This document shows positions 17,745 to 26,233 of a stretch of DNA of 64,000 bases, in pieces (the stretch's first letter is position 1; every line of letters starts with the position of its first letter). The stretch covers positions 2,294,001 through 2,358,000 of the forward strand of contig NZ_CP109479.1 of the NCBI RefSeq assembly GCF_036227485.1. The letters are read 5' to 3'. The stretch comes from Streptomyces sp. NBC_01451. Its GTDB lineage: Bacteria > Actinomycetota > Actinomycetes > Streptomycetales > Streptomycetaceae. Both the position numbers and the translations under genes were made by a program. The notes beneath the pieces are model-generated. The model ran no database searches. It saw nothing but the letters and a program-made list of their open reading frames with translations, and had not been told where the DNA came from.

Positions 17745-19985
17745 TCAGGGAACCGCCACGTGATGCTGGGCCCGGCTCACGTCGTAGACGCCCGGGACGT
17801 TGCGCATGGCCCGCATGAGGGCCGGAAGGTGCGCCGCGTCCGGGAGTTGGAGCGTGTACGTGTGGCGTACGCGCTGCTGGCTGGGGGGTTCGACGGTCGC
17901 CGAGACGATCGCGACGCCCTCCAGGGCGATGGCCTCGGTGAGGTCGGCCAGCAGATGGGGCCGCCCGAACGATTCGGCGACCAGGGTGACCCGGGCCTCG
18001 GTGGTGTCCCCCCAGTGCACGCCGATCTCCGCGCGCCCCGTGCTCTTCATGTGGGCCACCCCGGCGCACTCCACCCGGTGGACGGTCACCACTCCCCCGC
18101 GCACGGCGAAGCCGGTGACCTCGTCGGGCGGCACGGGCGTACAGCAGCCGGCGAGCCGTACGGTCGCGCCGGGCTGGTCGACGACGGCGGTCGCGGCGGG
18201 GTCGGCGGACTCGGCGCCGTCCTGGGCCGAGCGGGCGTCGACGGCCGCCCGGGCGGCCTCGGCGGTGGCCTCCTCGGCCTCCGAGGGGTCGCCGGAGGAC
18301 CTCGGCGGCACGTCCGCCGGATCGTTGTGCGCCGGGTGGGCGGACAGCCAGCGCTGGATGGCGATCCTGGCGACGGGCGTGTGCGCGTGGTCCAGCCACT
18401 CCCTGGAGGGTTCGGAGGCCGGGTCCTGCCCCATGAGGAGCTGGACCGTGTCGCCGTCCCGCAGGACGGTGCTCAGCGTCGCCAGCCGGCCGTTGACCCG
18501 GGCGCCGATGCAGGCGTGCGCGTCCTCGCCGTACAGCGCGTACGCGGCGTCCACGCAACTCGCGCCCTCGGGCAGCCCCAGCGAACCCCCGTCGGCCCGG
18601 AAGACGGTGATCTCACGGTCCTGGGCGAGGTCCTCGCGCAGGGTCGACCAGAAGGTGTCGGGGTCGGGCGCTGCCTCCTGCCAGTCGAGGAGACGGGACA
18701 GCCAGCCGGGCCGGGTGGGGTCGATGCGCTCGCCGTCGGCGTCGAGGTCGGCGCGCGCGCCGTCGCCGTCGGTCTGCTCCTCCGAAGGAGGAGCGTAGGG
18801 ATTGCCGAGCGCGATGACGCCCGCCTCGGCGGCCTTGTGCATCTGGTGGGTGCGGATGAGGACTTCGGCGACCTGACCGTCCGCGCGGGCGACGGCGGTG
18901 TGCAGCGACTGGTAGAGGTTGAACTTGGGGACGGCGATGAAGTCCTTGAACTCCGAGACGACGGGCGTCATACAGGTGTGCAGCTCGCCCAGTACGCCGT
19001 AGCAGTCGGCGTCCTCGTTGACGAGCACCAGGACCCGTCCGAAGTCGGAGCCGCGCAGCTGGCCGCGCTTGCGCGACGCGCGGTGCAGGGACACGAAGTG
19101 CCGTGGCCGGATGAGGACTTCGGCCTGGATACCCGAGTCGCGCAGTACCGCGCGTACCTCGTCGGCGATCTCGGCGAGCGGGTCGTCCGCGCGGGAGGCG
19201 TTGTCGACGATCAGCTCCCGGGTGTGCTGGTACTCCTCGGGGTGCAGGATCGCGAAGACCAGGTCTTCCAGTTCGGTCTTGAGCGCCTGGACGCCGAGCC
19301 GTTCGGCGAGCGGGATGAGTACGTCCCGGGTGACCTTGGCGATGCGTTCCTGCTTCTCGGGGCGCATGACGCCCAGGGTGCGCATGTTGTGCAGCCGGTC
19401 GGCGAGTTTGATCGACATCACGCGGACGTCGTTCCCGGTGGCGACCAGCATCTTGCGGAAGGTCTCGGGCTCGGCGGCGGCGCCGTAGTCGACCTTCTCC
19501 AGCTTCGTCACGCCGTCGACGATGAAGCGGACCTCGGCGCCGAACTCCTCGCCGACCTGATCGAGGGTCACATCCGTGTCCTCGACGGTGTCGTGGAGCA
19601 GAGACGCCGTCAAGGTCGTTGTCTCCGCGCCGAGTTCGGCGAGGATCAGGGTCACGGCGAGCGGGTGGGTGATGTACGGCTCGCCGCTCTTGCGCATCTG
19701 ACCGCGGTGCGAGGACTCGGCCAGGACGTAGGCCCGGCGCAGCGGCTCCAGGTCGGCGTCGGGGTGGTGGGCCCGGTGCGCCTCGGCGACATGGCCGATG
19801 GCGTCGGGCAGGCGGTCGCGGGTCGCGGAGCCGAGGAAGGCCGCCCTGCCCAGTCGGCGCAGGTCGATCCTGGGGCGGGTCCGTCGGCGGGGCGACGCGG
19901 CCCCGTCCTGTTCCAGCGAGGCCGCGAGCTTGGGCGAGGACGTCACAGCACCTGGGCTCGCGGGATTCGTGGCCTCCGCACTCAT
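17745..19985 (-). CDS. rshA: RelA/SpoT homologue RshA, probable (p)ppGpp hydrolase
   Basis: The 746 residues follow the long RSH order. The HD hydrolase comes first (about 85-205, with His107, His131-Asp132 in LLHDTVEDT and Asp196 in LADRLHNMRT). A synthetase-like domain follows (290-400), then TGS (from about 480) and a C-terminal ACT domain. Hydrolase residues are intact. The synthetase is degraded: by eye the conserved RPK is RPR, the SIYxK lysine is Ala, the arginine after the catalytic Asp is Leu319 and EIQ is EVL. Asp314, Tyr358 and Glu374 remain. ATG 19985 sits behind GGAG. Streptomycetes carry a separate RelA synthase; I infer this protein mainly turns the alarmone over. Confidence 0.9.
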   Translation of the reverse strand: MSAEATNPASPGAVTSSPKLAASLEQDGAASPRRRTRPRIDLRRLGRAAFLGSATRDRLPDAIGHVAEAHRAHHPDADLEPLRRAYVLAESSHRGQMRKSGEPYITHPLAVTLILAELGAETTTLTASLLHDTVEDTDVTLDQVGEEFGAEVRFIVDGVTKLEKVDYGAAAEPETFRKMLVATGNDVRVMSIKLADRLHNMRTLGVMRPEKQERIAKVTRDVLIPLAERLGVQALKTELEDLVFAILHPEEYQHTRELIVDNASRADDPLAEIADEVRAVLRDSGIQAEVLIRPRHFVSLHRASRKRGQLRGSDFGRVLVLVNEDADCYGVLGELHTCMTPVVSEFKDFIAVPKFNLYQSLHTAVARADGQVAEVLIRTHQMHKAAEAGVIALGNPYAPPSEEQTDGDGARADLDADGERIDPTRPGWLSRLLDWQEAAPDPDTFWSTLREDLAQDREITVFRADGGSLGLPEGASCVDAAYALYGEDAHACIGARVNGRLATLSTVLRDGDTVQLLMGQDPASEPSREWLDHAHTPVARIAIQRWLSAHPAHNDPADVPPRSSGDPSEAEEATAEAARAAVDARSAQDGAESADPAATAVVDQPGATVRLAGCCTPVPPDEVTGFAVRGGVVTVHRVECAGVAHMKSTGRAEIGVHWGDTTEARVTLVAESFGRPHLLADLTEAIALEGVAIVSATVEPPSQQRVRHTYTLQLPDAAHLPALMRAMRNVPGVYDVSRAQHHVAVP

Positions 19986-20283
19986 GGGCACCTCCGGCTA
20001 CCTGGACCGGCGGACGGGATGCCCCATGGCGGACGACGGCTCAGGGGATGGCGTTGTTCCCCCGTCCGGGCCGGTGCTTGATGCTACCGAGCCCACCACG
20101 CGCGACTGACCACCTCTCGTCGAGCGTGAAACGGATCACCCATTCGAGCGATGGCTCAGATGCCTGCGCCTCCGCGCCACCGAAGGCGGCACCAACCTCG
20201 GATTCGAGCCACGTCGGACCTCAGGGTCTTCACTTCCACAGACCAAGCGGCCCAAAGCCTGCGATATCAAGCAAAAGATCGCT
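19986..20283. other. dapF-rshA intergenic region
   Basis: This is 298 bp between dapF and rshA, both on the minus strand. No ORF has convincing codon bias. The left part is AT-richer (GCGATATCAAGCAAAAGATCGC around 20258-20279, with imperfect GCGATAT/AGATCGC ends) and could end dapF. The right part must carry the rshA promoter; I cannot pick -35/-10 hexamers with confidence. Confidence 0.4.
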
Positions 20284-21153
20284 TCAGCTGGCTGCGGATT
20301 CCAGCCACTCCGTGTCGATCTCCCCCTCGGCGACGATCACCGCGGGCCCCGTCATCTCGATCTCGCCGTCGGCCCTCTCGGTGATCACCAGGCGCCCGCC
20401 GGGCACATCGACGGTGTACGTCACCGGCGTCCCGGTCACGGCCGGGTCGGCGCCGTCGCGCCGGGCGGCGGCCACGGCGACGGCACACGCGCCCGTGCCG
20501 CACGAGCGGGTCTCACCGGACCCGCGCTCGTGCACGCGCAGCGCCACGTGCCGCGGGCCCCGGTCGACCACGAACTCGACGTTGACCCCGTCGGGGTAGA
20601 CGGAGGCCGGGCTGACCGGCGGCGCGGCGAGGAGGTTCCCCGCGTGCCCGAGGTCGTCCACGAAGGCGACCGCGTGCGGGTTGCCCATGTTCACGTTCCG
20701 CGCGGGCCAGCTGCGCTCCTCGACCCGCACGGTGACCTCCCCTTCGGGGAGGAGTGCCTTGCCCATGCCGACGGTGACGTCGCCCTCCTTGGCGATGTGC
20801 ACGCTCTTCACGCCTCCGCGCGTGGCGACCCTGAGGTCCCCTTCGGCCACGTGTCCGGCCCGCTGGAGGTAGCGCGCGAAGACCCGCACGCCGTTGCCGC
20901 ACATCTCCGCGATCGAGCCGTCGGCGTTGCGGTAGTCCATGAACCACTCCGCCTCGGCCGCCATGCCCTTGGCCTCGGGGTGCGCGGCGGACCGCACGAC
21001 GTGCAGCAGTCCGTCACCCCCGATGCCCGCCCGCCGGTCGCACAGAACAGCGACGGTGGCCGGAGGGAGATCGATGACGTTGTCGGCGTCGGGGACGATC
21101 ACGAAGTCGTTCTCGGTCCCGTGCCCCTTGAGGAAGGCGATCCGCGTGCTCAT
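20284..21153 (-). CDS. dapF: Diaminopimelate epimerase
   Basis: DapF converts LL- to meso-diaminopimelate for lysine and, in most actinobacteria, peptidoglycan. Streptomycetes use LL-DAP in vegetative walls, so here it serves mainly lysine synthesis. The 289 residues show both catalytic cysteines: Cys85 in EMCGNGVR and Cys218 in SCGTGA, plus GNPHAV and the N-terminal KGHGTENDFV. ATG 21153 was chosen at the conserved N-terminus MSTRIAFLKGHG, discarding a 38-residue upstream extension. It lies downstream of a palindromic terminator, so it probably has its own promoter. Confidence 0.96.
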   Translation of the reverse strand: MSTRIAFLKGHGTENDFVIVPDADNVIDLPPATVAVLCDRRAGIGGDGLLHVVRSAAHPEAKGMAAEAEWFMDYRNADGSIAEMCGNGVRVFARYLQRAGHVAEGDLRVATRGGVKSVHIAKEGDVTVGMGKALLPEGEVTVRVEERSWPARNVNMGNPHAVAFVDDLGHAGNLLAAPPVSPASVYPDGVNVEFVVDRGPRHVALRVHERGSGETRSCGTGACAVAVAAARRDGADPAVTGTPVTYTVDVPGGRLVITERADGEIEMTGPAVIVAEGEIDTEWLESAAS

Positions 21154-21208
21154 TCCTCGATCGTACGGGGTGGGTACGACACGGTGAGCTGCCATTGGTT
21201 CGCAGGCC

Positions 21209-21228
21209 GTGCGGGGTGCACCCCGCAC
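21209..21228 (-). terminator. Palindromic terminator between a membrane protein gene and dapF
   Basis: A 20-bp perfect palindrome (GTGCGGGGTG then CACCCCGCAC) lies 14 bp past the stop of the small membrane protein gene and 55 bp before the dapF start, on the minus strand. Confidence 0.7.
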
Positions 21229-21242
21229 GTCCGGCGCCGACG

Positions 21243-21731
21243 CTAACGCAGTCGGGCGACTCTCCACACGGCGAGCCCGATGACCACGACCACCATCAGT
21301 ACGTACGCCGGCACGATCCGCCAGTCCCGGCGGCCCTCACCGAGCCCAGGAGCCGTGTAGCCGACCCGGCGGGCGGCCATCATGCCCCAACCCGCCGCGC
21401 AGGAGCAGATGAGCAGCCCCAGCATGGCGATCACGGCTCCGCTGTCACCGAAGTCGAACGCCAGCGGGAAGGCGAACATCAGGGAACCGAGCGCCGCCAG
21501 GACCACGATCGGGGCGAGCTGCCAGATGCGCAGACGGCGCTGCGGCCGGAGCTCGACCTCGACCTCGGGTCCGAGGAACATCTCGTCCGGTTCGGGCCCG
21601 TCGGCGGTCACACCGCCCTGTGTCTCGTCGGGCCCGTCGGGGCTCAGACGATCCTCGTCCCGTTCCGTTTCGCCACCGTCACCTGTGGCGTGTCCCACGC
21701 CTTGTGCGGTGTCGCGAGGGCCGGCCTCCAT
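21243..21731 (-). CDS. Small membrane protein of unknown function
   Basis: A 162-residue protein with an acidic, hydrophilic N-terminal 75 residues and then three hydrophobic segments: IWQLAPIVVLAALGSLMF, GAVIAMLGLLICSCAAG and IVPAYVLMVVVVIGLAVW. I do not recognise a family beyond conserved streptomycete membrane protein. The start is uncertain: ATG 21731 has GGGAGG 10 nt upstream, and a GTG two codons earlier is closer to it. It lies between miaA and dapF on the same strand, with a terminator behind it. Confidence 0.7.
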   Translation of the reverse strand: MEAGPRDTAQGVGHATGDGGETERDEDRLSPDGPDETQGGVTADGPEPDEMFLGPEVEVELRPQRRLRIWQLAPIVVLAALGSLMFAFPLAFDFGDSGAVIAMLGLLICSCAAGWGMMAARRVGYTAPGLGEGRRDWRIVPAYVLMVVVVIGLAVWRVARLR

Positions 21732-21839
21732 CGCCACGCGCCCTCCCAACTCGGACTCCACTTGGTCGATCGAAGCTCGATGATGGCACGGCACCGGATG
21801 CCTGGATGACGGCCTGAGCGTCCCGATGCCATGACGTGA

Positions 21840-22778
21840 TCAGGCTGTGACCGGTCGTTCGACCAACGCCAGTGCGAGGTGCGGAAGTTCTGTGAGATCC
21901 GCCGCAGCCCCACTCAACCAGTGCACCCGGGGATCGCGCCTGAACCACGAATCCTGACGGCGCGCGAAGCGCTTGGTGGCGCGCACGGTCTCGGCACGCG
22001 CGTCGTCCTCACCGCACTCCCCGGCGAGCGCCGCGAGCACCTGCTGGTAGCCCAGCGCGCGTGATGCCGTGAGCCCCTCGCGCAGGCCGTGCGCCTCCAG
22101 CGCGCGCACCTCGTCCACGAGCCCCGCCGCCCACATCCGGTCGACCCGGCGGGCGATGCGCTCGTCCAGCTCGGGGCGGGACACGTCGACGCCGATCTGC
22201 ACGGTGTCGTACACGGAGTCGTGGCCGGGCAGGTTGGCGGTGAAGGGCTTGCCGGTGATCTCGATGACCTCAAGGGCGCGGACGATACGGCGACCGTTGC
22301 TGGGCAGGATCGCCTGGGCGGCCTCGGGGTCGGCGGCGGCCAGCCGGGCGTGCAGGGCCCCGGAGCCGCGCAGGGCGAGCTCCTCCTCCAGCCGGGCCCT
22401 GACCTCGGGATCGGTGCCGGGGAACTCCATTTTGTCGACGGCTCCCCGGACGTACAGACCGGAGCCGCCGACCAGGACGGGCCAGCGTCCCTCGGCGAGC
22501 AGCGCGTCGATCCGTTCGCGGGCGAGGCGCTGGTACTCGGCGACGCTCGCCGCGACGGTCACGTCCCAGATGTCCAGGAGGTGGTGCGGGACTCCGCCGC
22601 GCTCCCCGGGCGTCAACTTGGCGGTGCCGATGTCCATCCCCCGGTAGAGCTGCATCGAGTCGGCGTTGACGACCTCGCCGCCGAGACGCTGGGCGAGAAA
22701 GACGCCCAGATCGGACTTTCCGGCCGCAGTGGGGCCGACGACGGCGATGACTCGTGGGGTGGGGGCTGCGCTGCTCAC
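21840..22778 (-). CDS. miaA: tRNA dimethylallyltransferase
   Basis: MiaA transfers a dimethylallyl group to A37 of tRNAs reading UNN codons, the substrate later methylthiolated by MiaB (also in this window). The 312 residues carry the P-loop GPTAAGKS (about 15-22), NADSMQLYRG, GGSGLYVRG and the C-terminal RRQDSWFRRDPRVHW. The GTG at 22778 gives the conserved N-terminus; the frame is open far upstream, but that stretch has the wrong codon bias. A second GTG lies two codons earlier. The two small genes upstream are divergent. Confidence 0.95.
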   Translation of the reverse strand: MSSAAPTPRVIAVVGPTAAGKSDLGVFLAQRLGGEVVNADSMQLYRGMDIGTAKLTPGERGGVPHHLLDIWDVTVAASVAEYQRLARERIDALLAEGRWPVLVGGSGLYVRGAVDKMEFPGTDPEVRARLEEELALRGSGALHARLAAADPEAAQAILPSNGRRIVRALEVIEITGKPFTANLPGHDSVYDTVQIGVDVSRPELDERIARRVDRMWAAGLVDEVRALEAHGLREGLTASRALGYQQVLAALAGECGEDDARAETVRATKRFARRQDSWFRRDPRVHWLSGAAADLTELPHLALALVERPVTA

Positions 22779-22959
22779 CGCCACAGTCTCGCAAACCTCG
22801 GGCCCCTCCCCGAACGAGCGACGTGACGGCGGGGATCCGGGGTCGTTGCCAGTTGCGAGGTTCGCGCCGCCGGATTCGGGAGGCGGTGACGGGGGCGACG
22901 CAAACGGACGCACCGGGCGACGCGGGATTTCGCCCGCACGAGTAACGTATGGAGTGGAT

Positions 22960-23235
22960 ATGGGCGTTTTTGCACGGCTTCTCGGACGGTCGAAGACCAC
23001 GGAGGAGGCGTCGACCGCCGACGAGCAGGCCGTCGCCGTGACGGACGAGCCGACGGCGGAGGAGACGGAAGCGGTGAAGGGATCGCCCGAGGCCGACAGC
23101 GGGGCCGAGACGGACATCACGGCGGAGAAGACGGAGGCCGTGACCGTCTCCGCCACCGAGGGCGTCGAGATCCCCAAGCAGCAGTCCGCCGAGGAGGCCG
23201 CCGACAGCGGGGCCGGTGAGGGCGCCCGCAGGTAA
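22960..23235 (+). CDS. Small acidic protein of unknown function
   Basis: A 91-residue, strongly acidic protein. A short basic/hydrophobic start (MGVFARLLGRSK) is followed by about 80 residues of Glu, Ala, Thr and Ser with little order expected. The end (EGVEIPKQQSAEEAAD) looks familiar from streptomycete homologues, some misannotated as gliding motility proteins. ATG 22960 is behind GGAG, with TAACGTAT upstream as a possible -10. It is followed 23 bp later by a small antitoxin-family gene on the same strand. No function is known to me. Confidence 0.7.
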   Translation: MGVFARLLGRSKTTEEASTADEQAVAVTDEPTAEETEAVKGSPEADSGAETDITAEKTEAVTVSATEGVEIPKQQSAEEAADSGAGEGARR

Positions 23236-23258
23236 CCGCCCGCGAGGGAAGGCGAAAA

Positions 23259-23528
23259 ATGGGTCTGCTGGACAATTTGAAGGCAAAGCTCGCCCCGGCC
23301 AAGGAGAAGGTCGCGGACTTCGCACACCAGCACGAGGACCAGATCGAGCGGGGTCTCGACAAGGCCGCGAAGGTGGTCGACGAGAAGACCCGGGGCAAGT
23401 ACAGCGACAAGATCCATACGGGCACCGGCAAGGCGAAGGGCGCCGTGGACCGACTCGCGCACAAGGACGGTGGCACCCCGGACGACACGTTCACGCCACC
23501 GCCGGACACGCCGCCACCGGCTTCCTGA
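23259..23528 (+). CDS. MT0933-like antitoxin family small protein
   Basis: An 89-residue protein with an amphipathic helical, Lys/Asp-rich body (MGLLDNLKAKLAPAKEKVADF, then KYSDKIHTGTGKAKGAVDRL) and a Pro/Thr-rich tail. This matches the MT0933/Rv0909 antitoxin-like family found across actinobacteria. In mycobacteria Rv0909 is paired with a toxin gene; here no toxin lies next to it, and the upstream partner is an acidic protein. A RelE-like protein is encoded 0.9 kb away on the other strand. The antitoxin role is a family-level inference. Confidence 0.75.
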   Translation: MGLLDNLKAKLAPAKEKVADFAHQHEDQIERGLDKAAKVVDEKTRGKYSDKIHTGTGKAKGAVDRLAHKDGGTPDDTFTPPPDTPPPAS

Positions 23529-23645
23529 CCGGCGCGCGCATCGGCACGACACATCGGCGGACGGCCGTGGAGCCCACGCTCCCGGCCGTCCGCCGTGCCA
23601 CGGCGACAAGAGCAGGAACAGGAACGGCTACGGCTACGGCTACGG

Positions 23646-24365
23646 CTACGACCAGGCCGCGACCACGTACCCCACGCCGTACGGCGCGTCGTCGTACAGC
23701 GGTGTGCCCGCGAGGCCGGCGTTCTCGGCCGCGCCCGCCAGGACCTGCCAGGGCGCCCGGCCCGAGACCTTCAGTTCGTACGCCAGGTCCGCGTCCAGCG
23801 CCTTGAGCGCCGCCACGTCCGCCGTCCCGAGCGCCCGTGCGACGTCCGCGTCGAACCCAGGCGCCCGGTCGTCGAGGTATCCGGGCGCCTTGAGCGTGCG
23901 GCACGCGCTGGCGTCGCCCATCACCAGCAGCGCCACCCTCTCCGGCCGCCCGCCGATGTCCCTCCCGGCCTCGATGCACCGCTCGGCCGCCAGCGGCTCC
24001 CCCACGCCCAGGCCTTCCACGGGCGCCTGGGACCAGCCGGTCCGCTCCAGCAGCCAGGCGGCGACGGCGAGCGCCGCCGGCAGCTCCCGTCCCGGCGCTG
24101 CCGGTCCGGCGTTCCCGGCACCCAGGTGTACGTCGAGGTCCACCCCGAAGCCGCGGAACGAGCCCCGCGTGCCCTCCGGGTGCGGTCCGCGCCCGCCCTC
24201 CTCGGCGGGCCCGACGACCACCAGACGGTCGGGACGGGAGGCCGCGAGCACGCCCAGCGCGTCCGTGCAGGCGGCGCGCGCGGCGTCCAGCTCGGGTGCG
24301 GCGCCCGCGGCGACCTCGGGCACGAGGAGCGGCGGACAGGGGCAGACGGCGGCGGCGACAAGCAT
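23646..24365 (-). CDS. LigB-like class III extradiol dioxygenase fold protein
   Basis: The 239-residue protein looks like the class III extradiol ring-cleavage dioxygenase subunit B-like family, seen next to miaA/miaB in many actinobacteria. Visible pieces are the N-terminal AAAVCPCPPLLVPEVAAG, VVVGPAEEGG, LLVMGDASACRTLKAPG and the C-terminal PLYDDAPYGVGYVVAAW. Canonical family members use His residues near the start for iron; here that position has Cys-Pro-Cys-Pro-Pro, so dioxygenase activity is doubtful. TACCCT lies 7 nt before the ATG, consistent with a leaderless message, though it may also be cotranscribed with the RelE-like gene 34 bp upstream. Confidence 0.78.
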   Translation of the reverse strand: MLVAAAVCPCPPLLVPEVAAGAAPELDAARAACTDALGVLAASRPDRLVVVGPAEEGGRGPHPEGTRGSFRGFGVDLDVHLGAGNAGPAAPGRELPAALAVAAWLLERTGWSQAPVEGLGVGEPLAAERCIEAGRDIGGRPERVALLVMGDASACRTLKAPGYLDDRAPGFDADVARALGTADVAALKALDADLAYELKVSGRAPWQVLAGAAENAGLAGTPLYDDAPYGVGYVVAAWS

Positions 24366-24399
24366 GATCGGCAGGGTAACCCCGGAGGACGACGGTGTG

Positions 24400-24669
24400 T
24401 CAGTCCTCGATGAGCACGTCGGTCAGGTCGATGACCGTGAGGAGGAGCACGACCAGCTTGCCGTCGCTGATCACGTACTCGATGAAGAGGTTGCGGGAGA
24501 GCGCGATCTCACGCGTCGTCTCGTCACCGCGGACGGAGTGGGAGAGCTTGTGCCGCGGGTCGGTCACCAGTATGGCCAGGCCCCGCTCCAGCACGTCACG
24601 CCGGTCGGTGGACAGGCTGTCGCGTACCTGGGCGGCCTCTTCGGTGAACGCGACTCTGTACGGCAACAT
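24400..24669 (-). CDS. RelE/ParE-like small protein
   Basis: An 89-residue protein with the alpha-alpha-beta layout of RelE/ParE toxins: two N-terminal helices (AAQVRDSLSTDRRDVLERGL), then strands TREIALSRNLFIEYVISDG and KLVVLLLTVIDL. ATG 24669 is behind a strong AAAGGAG. It lies 46 bp downstream of miaB on the same strand and 34 bp before the LigB-like gene. No antitoxin gene is adjacent, so it may be a domesticated or solitary member. Two tandem copies of GCGGGTGGAAA (minus strand) lie just upstream. Toxicity is not demonstrated by sequence. Confidence 0.65.
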   Translation of the reverse strand: MLPYRVAFTEEAAQVRDSLSTDRRDVLERGLAILVTDPRHKLSHSVRGDETTREIALSRNLFIEYVISDGKLVVLLLTVIDLTDVLIED

Positions 24670-24715
24670 GTGATGCTCCTTTCCACCCGCTTTCCACCCG
24701 CATTGTGGCAGGACG

Positions 24716-26233
24716 TCAGTCGCAGCCGCAGCCGCTCCCCGCAGCCGCCGGCAGCGGAGCAGGCGCCCCGATTCCCGGCAGGCCCAGCATCACGCCCGCC
24801 GGCTTCGCGGCCTCCGCGGTGTTGCGCTTCTCCCAGGCGTCACCCGCGCGCGTGGGACGCACGCTCAGGGCGGCGCCCTCGGCGAGGAGGTGGTGCGGGG
24901 CGGCGTACGTGATCTCGACCGTGACCACGTCCCCGGGGCGCACCACGGTGTCCGGTTTGGTGAAGTGGACCAGCCGGTTGTCGGGGGCGCGGCCGGAGAG
25001 GCGGTGGGTGGCGCCGTCCTTGCGGCCCTCGCCCTCGGCGACCATCAGCTCCAGGGTGCGGCCGATCTGCTTCTTGTTCTCGTCCCAGGAGATCTCCTCC
25101 TGGAGGGCGGCGAGACGCAGGTAACGCTCCTGGACGACCTCCTTGGGGATCTGGTTCTCCATCGTGGCGGCAGGGGTACCGGGCCGCTTCGAGTACTGGA
25201 AGGTGAACGCCTGCGCGAACCGCGCCTCGCGCACCGCGTGCATCGTCTGCTCGAAGTCCTCCTCGGTCTCCCCGGGGAAGCCCACGATGATGTCGGAGGT
25301 GATCGCCGCGTGCGGGATGGCGGCCCGCACCTTCTCGATGATCCCCAGGTAGCGCTCCTGGCGGTACGAGCGGCGCATGGCCTTCAGGATCGTGTCCGAG
25401 CCGGACTGCATGGGCATGTGGAGCTGCGGCATCACGTTCGGTGTCTCGGCCATCGCGGCGATGACGTCGTCGGTGAAGTCGCGCGGGTGCGGGGAGGTGA
25501 AGCGGACGCGCTCCAGGCCGTCGATCCTCCCGCAGGCCCGCAGCAGCTTGCTGAAGGCCTCGCGGTCACCGATGTCGGAGCCGTACGCGTTGACGTTCTG
25601 GCCGAGCAGGGTGATCTCGGAGACGCCCTCGCCGACCAGCGCCTCGATCTCGGCGAGGATGTCGCCGGTGCGGCGGTCCTTCTCCTTGCCGCGCAGGGCC
25701 GGGACGATGCAGAAGGTGCACGTGTTGTTGCAGCCGACGGAGATCGACACCCAGGCCGCGTACGCGCTCTCGCGCCGTGTGGGCAGCGTGGACGGGAACG
25801 CCTCCAGCGACTCGGCGATCTCGACCTGCGCCTCCTCCTGCACGCGCGCGCGTTCGAGCAGGACGGGCAGCTTGCCGATGTTGTGCGTACCGAAGACGAC
25901 GTCCACCCAGGGCGCGCGCTTCACGATGGTGTCGCGGTCCTTCTGCGCGAGGCAGCCGCCCACGGCGATCTGCATCCCGGGACGCTTCGTCTTCATCGGG
26001 GCGAGTCGGCCGAGGTTGCCGTACAGCTTGTTGTCGGCGTTCTCGCGCACGGCGCAGGTGTTGAAGACGACGACGTCCGCGTCACCGTCCGCTTCCTTGG
26101 GCGCGCGCACATAACCGGCGTCTTCCAGCAGTCCGGACAATCGCTCGGAATCGTGGACGTTCATCTGGCACCCGTAGGTGCGCACTTCGTATGTCTTGAC
26201 GTCCACGGCCTGGATCCGGTCACTGCTGCTCAT
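24716..26233 (-). CDS. miaB: tRNA-2-methylthio-N6-dimethylallyladenosine synthase
   Basis: MiaB is a radical-SAM methylthiotransferase acting on the A37 base prepared by MiaA. The 505 residues show the UPF0004 domain with its three cluster cysteines (YGCQMN, NTCAVR, GGCLAQ), the radical-SAM motif CNNTCTFC, and a C-terminal TRAM domain. The protein ends with an Ala/Pro-rich linker and GSGCGCD, an extra Cys pair. ATG 26233 is the conserved N-terminus; no ribosome-binding site is visible and TACCCT lies 6 nt upstream, so the message may be leaderless. Confidence 0.96.
   Translation of the reverse strand: MSSSDRIQAVDVKTYEVRTYGCQMNVHDSERLSGLLEDAGYVRAPKEADGDADVVVFNTCAVRENADNKLYGNLGRLAPMKTKRPGMQIAVGGCLAQKDRDTIVKRAPWVDVVFGTHNIGKLPVLLERARVQEEAQVEIAESLEAFPSTLPTRRESAYAAWVSISVGCNNTCTFCIVPALRGKEKDRRTGDILAEIEALVGEGVSEITLLGQNVNAYGSDIGDREAFSKLLRACGRIDGLERVRFTSPHPRDFTDDVIAAMAETPNVMPQLHMPMQSGSDTILKAMRRSYRQERYLGIIEKVRAAIPHAAITSDIIVGFPGETEEDFEQTMHAVREARFAQAFTFQYSKRPGTPAATMENQIPKEVVQERYLRLAALQEEISWDENKKQIGRTLELMVAEGEGRKDGATHRLSGRAPDNRLVHFTKPDTVVRPGDVVTVEITYAAPHHLLAEGAALSVRPTRAGDAWEKRNTAEAAKPAGVMLGLPGIGAPAPLPAAAGSGCGCD

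Noticed and set aside
16041..20081. 1346-codon plus-strand ORF opposite the M1 peptidase gene and rshA
   Set aside because: Shadow ORF: it spans two real genes and the gap between them, is low complexity, and has no motif.
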